64,000 nucleotides of DNA, taken from positions 1,550,001-1,614,000 of the forward strand of contig OZ024846.1 of NCBI GenBank assembly GCA_964017145.1, read 5' to 3'. Of this stretch, positions 57,177 to 64,000 are shown piece by piece. A model generated the notes under the pieces. That model ran no database searches, had not been told where the DNA came from, and worked only from the letters and a program-made list of their open reading frames with translations. The stretch is from Agrocybe praecox. Its lineage: Eukaryota; Basidiomycota; Agaricomycetes; Agaricales; Agrocybaceae. The number at the start of each line of letters is the position of its first letter. The stretch's first letter is position 1. The translations under genes were made by a program, and so were the position numbers.

Positions 57177-57986
57177 CTATTGCGCCTTCTTTGCTTTAGC
57201 AATATCTCTTTTTTTGCGGACGGTATCTAGTCTGGCCTTCAGTAATTGGACACGCATATCAGCATCTTCTTGGGCGCGTTCCTCCGCTAACAACCTGTCC
57301 ATGATAAGTTCCCTTTCTTCCTGTTCCTTCTTCAACCTAAGTTCCTCTTCGGATAGTTGGACAGGTTCTGTAGTAGGTGTGTCGGTCAGTGATGGTGGGA
57401 AGCCGGACGTCTCTGTTGTTGCTGCAGTAGGTTCGGCTGCAACAGTTGCACGATCATAAGTTTCAGACGGGTCAGGATTGATATTTTTGAGGAGTTCTTG
57501 CTGGAAACGTTCATATTCCGCGTCGACGTTTGAGCTCGCAGCGCCGGCAGCAGAGGGACGTTGCGAAATACTTGCGGATTCTTCCTCTTCTATTTCCTCT
57601 TCGTCGTCTAATTCTGTGGAAAGAAGTACAGGGGCGCGTGATGGGTCTGAAAAGAAATCCTGAGGAAACCCTTGACTAGCATCTTCCACCCGTCTCTTTT
57701 TGTGAACTGAATCGTCCACCTGCTCCTGTGACGTTTTTCGTTTGACAGAAGGAATAAGAGGTTCTTCTTCCTTTACGGCGTCTTGCCGCCTTTGCTCCTC
57801 TCGAAGTTTTGTTATATTGGTGCGATGGAGTTTACTGCCTAGGTGGCCTTCCCATGCGGAAGGATGCTTGACTAACGTCCCACATACAGAACATTTTAAT
57901 TGATCGGATGAGTTGTAAGTTGCATATGGATGAGTGATACGAGCTTCTTGTCTTTTGGCTTTGAGCAGAGCACGAACGTCGGACAT
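57177..57986 (-). CDS. ZNF830/CCDC16-like splicing factor, 269 aa
   Basis: Single exon. MSDVRALLKAKRQEARI is followed by a matrin-type finger CSVCGTLVKHPSAWEGH with a paired HR-side His, a bipartite-like basic patch (KKRR), an acidic segment with EEEIEEEE-type runs, YERFQQELL, and a C-terminal coiled coil (LKKEQEERELIMDRLL). This order is that of ZNF830, a nuclear protein of spliceosome and genome-stability pathways in animals and plants. It is on the same strand as, and 140 bp upstream of, U1-70K. Confidence 0.85.
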   Translation of the reverse strand: MSDVRALLKAKRQEARITHPYATYNSSDQLKCSVCGTLVKHPSAWEGHLGSKLHRTNITKLREEQRRQDAVKEEEPLIPSVKRKTSQEQVDDSVHKKRRVEDASQGFPQDFFSDPSRAPVLLSTELDDEEEIEEEESASISQRPSAAGAASSNVDAEYERFQQELLKNINPDPSETYDRATVAAEPTAATTETSGFPPSLTDTPTTEPVQLSEEELRLKKEQEERELIMDRLLAEERAQEDADMRVQLLKARLDTVRKKRDIAKAKKAQ

Positions 57987-58183
57987 GAAGGAAGTGGCTT
58001 AAGGGAGGAATTTGCTACTAATTACACATTACGTGAGGGTTCCGGTATGGGCACGTGCTGCTTGTTTATATGAAGCCAACTTTCTGAACTTGAGCGTATA
58101 TCATAAACTAAAATTTGATTATTACAGAATACGCCACCCTTGGATATTTCATCGGAGACGGCAATTTGTGCGAATGCAATACA
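57987..58183. other. Intergenic, 197 bp
   Basis: Lies upstream of the ZNF830-like gene and downstream of NPT1. CACGTG occurs near 58,051, the only recognisable site. Confidence 0.4.
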
Positions 58184-59939
58184 TCAATGCAGTCCATACA
58201 ATTGCTTAACAAATTCCACAGTCTGATTATTCCCCGTTGTCTAAGAGGCAAAAGTAAAAATAAGCGGTCAGCAGCCTTAATTTTGACATAAAGTGAAATG
58301 TGGTCTGCCTTGGTCAAATCATCACTCAGTTTGATACATGGCTGGTGGTTGACTGAAGACAATTTGATAACGATATTGAGGGGTTTGCTTTTCTGTCCAG
58401 TAGCAAGGCTCGCAAAGTCGTTAGTGAGGAAAGTTCCGATTCCAAAAGAAACTGGCGAACAAAGTAAGAACACTTTGGGCACGCTAATAATATAGAGTAA
58501 ACATACCTTTGTTGAACCCCAAGTCATCGCACAACTTCTTGATTTCCAAGCACTTACTCACATCTAAACTATCTGAGAATATGAGTGATTTAGAGCTATG
58601 AGGGATACCCATCATCTGATACATTTCTTTCACACGACGAGCGAAAGCAAATGGATCACCGGAGTCTTGACGAAGTCCAGTCCATCGAAGAGCAAGTTCT
58701 GGGTCTTTGGCGAAGTCCTGTTCGCTTGCTATTAAAAATTTTGTGGATAATACGAATTGTAACGAAAATACCTTGATGAAAGCATCAGTCGTAAACGTAT
58801 CCGTTAACGAAATGAGAGGCGTATTTCCATCATTGTATATGTCTTCCCACATTTTCAACGCAGTGAGGTTCGCATTTTCATATCCTTTGAGAGCCGCAAC
58901 CTATTGATGCAGTTTATGATTTATGCATACCAGAATACCTGAGTAACAAACGTACGCCCATAAACCATTCGCTGAGAAAAACATTAACTTTTATTGGCGT
59001 GTAGTTGAAGTCTTACTTACTGTGCAATAGTGCCAATAGGCGTAAGTCCATATTTGCGAGCCAGGTGTACCTATAACGTTGTAAAGTTCTCAGAAACCAG
59101 CAATAGATATTGGGTGTATAACTCTTACGTTGCTTGTACCTGACAACTTACCCGGACCCAATGCTTCTTTCGATGCATCGTGAAGGGCACCGAAAACAGT
59201 GTCTTGGGTATCGAAAGACCTTCTTCTTCGGGTCCCAAATTCGCTGAAAACGCAGCCTCCTTGTATTAAAGCTTTAGCCTTTACGTAAGCAATATCTGAA
59301 CGATACTATTTCAGTTGAACCAAAGAAAGTCATATTTGAATAAATACCGTATTGCTGATCATAGCCCCAATCCGTGTCGGCAACATTGAAATAGGTTTCA
59401 CTGAGACATGCCATGAGAGGTACTTCCCATAAGATGGTCTCAACCCATGGTCCGGATATTTCAATCTCAACAGTCCCATTCAAATTGTCTTCTGTGACAG
59501 GATTGTACTTGATCTTGACTTGCTCAGGTTTATACCGATATGAAGACAGATATAAGAGGTATTCATCGCTGAGATATGGGCATGTTTTTCGGAGCCACTG
59601 TGACTCTTCTTCGGTCAAAGATAGCCCTGTAAAGTCTGTCAGAGCTGGACTGTTAGCACAATATCATGTATAGAATAAATAACACCGAACGAACGAGATA
59701 CAGCGGTACGGAACTGCTCAGTGCATTGCCGAGGGAACAGAACACCACGGTTCCTGTTGGTAAACCGGTATGTAGCATGGACATCAGGAAAGGAATGCAA
59801 GACCGCCTGCTGCATGGTCAACTATAAACGTCGGGCCGAGTTAGTACTACACTTGCGTAGGTATTTGCTTGCTTACTTTATAGAGATCAGTGTCCAAGAT
59901 GGACTGAGGGATAGCAATGCCCGACAGAGAAGAGGACAT
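58184..59939 (-). CDS. NPT1: Nicotinate phosphoribosyltransferase
   Basis: This enzyme makes nicotinate mononucleotide from nicotinate and PRPP with ATP (Preiss-Handler NAD salvage). Start [21 protein letters not shown], then [21 protein letters not shown], the family N-terminus. Other family blocks are [25 protein letters not shown]-side residues lost in introns, TNTFTTDAF-like [23 protein letters not shown] with the phosphoribosyl-binding region, [16 protein letters not shown] and a C-terminal [11 protein letters not shown]. At least seven introns split it. The last one seems to use GC-AG (donor AAG|GCAGAC near 58,306), which gives the expected LTKTTGNN end. Confidence 0.9.
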
Positions 59940-60102
59940 AATTCCAGAGATTCAAGCAAGTAAGTAGAGCTTTGTATAGCGCCTAAGCAAGAGCTGGAAC
60001 GAGGTTGGATCATGATGGGATAGATGGAGAATACCATCATCACGAATAACAGTCACGCACAGCAATTATTAGATTTTGCTTTCAACTCTGAAACATTCTA
60101 TC
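59940..60102. promoter_or_regulatory. Divergent promoter of NPT1 and RRP41
   Basis: 163 bp between opposing ATGs. No clear TATA box. Confidence 0.5.
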
Positions 60103-60969
60103 ATGGTATGTATTCTTTCTCAGTTCCAGAAATGTAGTATTTATAAAATGAAAACAGGCCTCCCGGGTCGAAATCTTGAATGAAGGTGGCTTTAGGTCCG
60201 ATGGTCGTCGTCAATTCGAGCTTCGCAGCATTAGGATCGACCTCTCTCAGCAAGGACATGCAGATGGCTCGGCCCTGATCTCTCATGGCCTCACACAAGT
60301 TATTGTATCTGTTTTCGGTCCAAGGGAAGCAAAAAATAGGTCGCAAACCATCCACGACCGTGCCAATCTTAACGTCGAACTTTCCATTGCAGCATTTAGC
60401 ACTGGAGACCGCAGGAAAAGATCCCGTGGCGACAAGTGAGTATTTGTGTCAATTTTTACATAAAAAATCAAGGTTACCAATAGGACAGACGTGTACTGGA
60501 ATTTGCTGCTGCAATAAAATCAACGTTTGAACCTGTGATACAAACATCACTATATCCACGGTCCCAAATCGACATTTTCGTCCAAGTCATTCAGCAAGAC
60601 GGAGGCCTTTTACAAGCTTGCATCAATGCAACAACACTCGCTCTAATCAACGCAGGAATTCCCATGGTAGACTTCGTGTGTGCTATCAGTGGCGGGGTCC
60701 ACTCGACTAGCCCTTTCCTCGACTTGACCCTCATAGAAGAAAACGATGTTCCAAACGTTACCGTAGCTGCTATGCCGAAAACACAGAAGGTGTCACTGGT
60801 GACAATGGAAACTCGTTTGCACGTCGACCGATATGAAGAGATTTTTCGACTTGCAATTGAGGCGGGTTCGATTATACATGAGGAGATGAAAGCAGCAGTT
60901 TTAGAAAGGTCAAAATCACTGATGTCTTCGATAGATTTGGGTACGCATCGCGCCGATGAAATTGAATAA
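60103..60969 (+). CDS. RRP41: Exosome RNase PH-like subunit Rrp41, 253 aa
   Basis: Exons 60,103-60,105 (the ATG alone), 60,158-60,435 and 60,489-60,969 give 254 codons. The splice at 60,488 restores KRVLEFAAAI; the nearer AG at 60,483 would run into a stop. MASRVEILNEGGFRSDGRR and ELRSI are typical of Rrp41/Ski6, as are GLTQVIVSVFGP, RSQIDIFVQVIQQDGG and ATTLALINAGIPM. It is part of the six-subunit ring of the exosome, which handles 3'-5' RNA processing and decay. An exon consisting only of the start codon is unusual but supported by the perfect N-terminus. Confidence 0.92.
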
Positions 60970-61028
60970 AGATACAACACCAACAACAACAACAAAAAAT
61001 GCATGATTGAGATGATTAGAATACTATC

Positions 61029-61919
<891 letters not shown>

Positions 61920-62056
61920 GATGTGATGTTTTTAAAAAGGATATTTATTCACGATGTAATGTCTATGTCGTCCCAGAGTCATGTGACATGGAGGAATCCG
62001 GAAACGGTGGGGTATAAAAATATGTCTACAAACTCTTCTTTCTCCTACCACTCACT
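61920..62056. promoter_or_regulatory. Divergent promoter of TRM8 and citrate synthase
   Basis: 137 bp. GTCATGTGACATGG lies near 61,979 and a TATA box at 62,013-62,019. Confidence 0.6.
62013..62019 (+). promoter_or_regulatory. TATA box of citrate synthase gene
   Basis: TATAAAA 38 bp before the ATG, giving a very short leader. It fits a strongly expressed metabolic gene. Confidence 0.6.
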
Positions 62057-63960
62057 ATGTCAGTCCCCGCCAGGTCACTCCTTAAGACTGTAAGCATTTA
62101 TTTCCCCCAACAACATTATACATTGACTTCTTCTTCCAACAGTCGCGTCCCTCTTTCTTGCGCTCTGCGTTCCCCGCAGCGCGTTTCTCTTCCACTTCTG
62201 CGAAGCCTGTCACTCTTAAGGAGCGCTTGGCTGAACTCATTCCCAAGGAAATCGAGAATGTAAGTCATTGACTATATCCAGGTCACATATTATATTCATT
62301 ACCTTTCCCAGGTCAAAGCAACCCGCGCCCTGCATGGCAAAAAGTCTTTCGGTCCCGTAGTTGTTGACCAGCTTTATGGGTATCTATCGTCGCATTCTCA
62401 GAAAACGTAGCAAGTATTCACTCACTCGTACAGTGGCATGCGTGGTCTCCCTGCACTTATCTGGGATGGTTCCGTCTTAGATGCTGGTAATGTTTACATT
62501 CGTCAATGCTACGTCGTCAATTATTCATCATTGAGTTATTAATAGAGGAGGGCATTCGCTTCCGTGGCAAAACCATTCCTGAATGCCAGGAACTTCTTCC
62601 TAAAGCACCGGGTGGATCCGAGCCTCTCCCTGAGGGTCTTTTCTGGCTCTTGGTCACCGGAGAAATCCCAACTCAAGAACAAGTCGCGGAACTTTCTCGC
62701 GACTGGGCCGCCCGCTCCGCCCTTCCCGAGTTCGTCGAGGAAATCCTCGACCGATGCCCACCTACCCTCCACCCCATGAGCCAGTTTTCCTTGGCTGTCA
62801 CTGCCGTGAGATCATGCATATCATTTTTTACTTTTTGCATCTTATTGACTACCTCGTAGCTTAACCACAACTCGGCTTTTGCCAAAGCCTACCAGGATGG
62901 TATTTCCAAGAAGGATTACTGGGGACCCACCTTTGAGGACTCGATGGATCTGTATGCGATTTATCTTTTCTAAAACTAAAGTCCTCCCATTCAATTTTTT
63001 TTGCAGCATCGCCAAGTTGCCCAACATCGCTGGTCGCATTTACCGCAATGTCTTTGGCCAAGGCAAATTGCCATCCATCGATGCCAGCAAAGATTATTCT
63101 CACAACCTTGCTACTCTCCTTGGCTTTGGCGACAATGAGGCCTTTGTTGAGCTTCTTCGGCTTTACATTACCATTCACAGGTTCGTAAACTGATCTAGAG
63201 TCGAATTATAAGTGTCGCTCAACTTACGCAAATTATGTTCAGTGATCACGAAGGTGGTAACGTTTCTGCTCACACCGGCAAATTGGTTGGCTCTGCTCTC
63301 TCAGACCCCTTCCTTGCCTACGCTGCTGCGTTGAACGGCCTTGCTGGTCCTCTTCACGGTCTCGCGAACCAGGAAGTCCTCATCTGGCTCCGGAAGATGC
63401 AGGCCAAGATTGGAGAGGATGCCTCTGATGAAGCCGTCAAGGAATACATCTGGTCGACTCTCAAGGGTGGCCAAGTTGTTCCAGGTTACGGACATGCTGT
63501 CCTCAGGAAAACCGACCCCCGATACACCGCTCAACGCGAGTTTGCCTTGAAGCACCTTCCTGATGACAAGATGTTCAAGCTTGTCGGCCAAATCTACAAT
63601 TTAGTACCTGATATCCTCCTCGAGGTTCGTTCATCCACTATTCTTTTTTCTGCTATGATGTCTAACCTGGACTTTAGGCTGGTAAGGCGAAAAACCCCTG
63701 GCCAAACGTTGATGCTCACTCTGGTGTCCTTTTGACACACTACGGCATGGATCAAATGCAGTTCTACACCGTCCTTTTCGGTGTGTCTCGCGCATTCGGT
63801 GTTGCTGCCCAATTAATTTGGGACCGTGCCCTTGGTGCTCGTATGTGTGAATTTATTTTTAATATCGTTGTTCATACTGACGGCATCCCTTCTAGCTCTG
63901 GAGCGCCCCAAGTCTTACTCGAGTGCTGCCATCCAAAAGATGTTCGCCGACAAAGCTTAA
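62057..63960 (+). CDS. CIT1: Mitochondrial citrate synthase
   Basis: It condenses oxaloacetate with acetyl-CoA, the first step of the TCA cycle. A basic, Ser-rich presequence ([21 protein letters not shown]) is split by the first intron. Family blocks follow: [50 protein letters not shown], then [20 protein letters not shown] with the catalytic His, [14 protein letters not shown] with the second, [14 protein letters not shown], and VDAHSGVLL with the catalytic Asp. It ends [11 protein letters not shown] at the TAA of 63,958-63,960. About nine introns of 45-75 nt. Complete in the window. Confidence 0.95.
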
Positions 63961-64000
63961 ATTCCCAAAATTAGGATACATACTTAGATACTCTATGCGC

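Overview
This is eukaryotic nuclear DNA, most likely from an agaricomycete (mushroom-forming basidiomycete). The evidence is closely packed host genes with many 45-75 nt GT-AG introns, a fungal Tad1-like LINE family, a mushroom-type homeodomain regulator and several Ty1/copia families. The window has three parts.

(1) 1-38,340 is a nest of transposable elements. One LINE family (ORF1 with CCHC knuckles; ORF2 with endonuclease, reverse transcriptase, RNase H and a terminal zinc motif) is present in about ten pieces in both orientations, many inserted into each other. One copy (15,999-22,487) is complete. It has intact ORFs joined by a UAAUG overlap, a hairpin-rich 3' UTR, a 28-nt A tail and a perfect 15-bp target-site duplication. 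A complete copia element (24,805-29,318) has 437-bp LTRs, a CGACT duplication and a primer-binding site matching the anticodon arm of initiator tRNA-Met, but almost no gag. Solo or partial LTRs of two copia families, a degenerate copia pol and at least five non-autonomous inverted-repeat DNA elements fill the rest. The left end is one arm of a perfect inverted repeat of at least 1.22 kb. A 200-N gap lies at 12,008-12,207.

(2) 39,293-48,310 is a block of five intron-containing genes I cannot name (A to E). It holds a 767-aa protein with an acidic N-terminus, a long Ser/Asp/Lys-rich protein with an AT-hook-like stretch and one in-frame TGA, a 337-aa protein, and two adjacent paralogues with a nucleotidyltransferase-like GS...DxD signature. 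A transposable element abuts gene A, and an 81-bp tandem repeat lies upstream of gene E.

(3) 50,068-64,000 is conserved host sequence: JJJ1/DNAJC21, TIM13, a homeodomain factor, U1-70K, a ZNF830-like splicing factor, nicotinate phosphoribosyltransferase, exosome RRP41, tRNA m7G methyltransferase TRM8 and mitochondrial citrate synthase. Three divergent pairs (JJJ1/TIM13, NPT1/RRP41, TRM8/CIT1) share promoters of 135-165 bp. The gene models were spliced by eye. Where reading frames close exactly across all exons this is stated.
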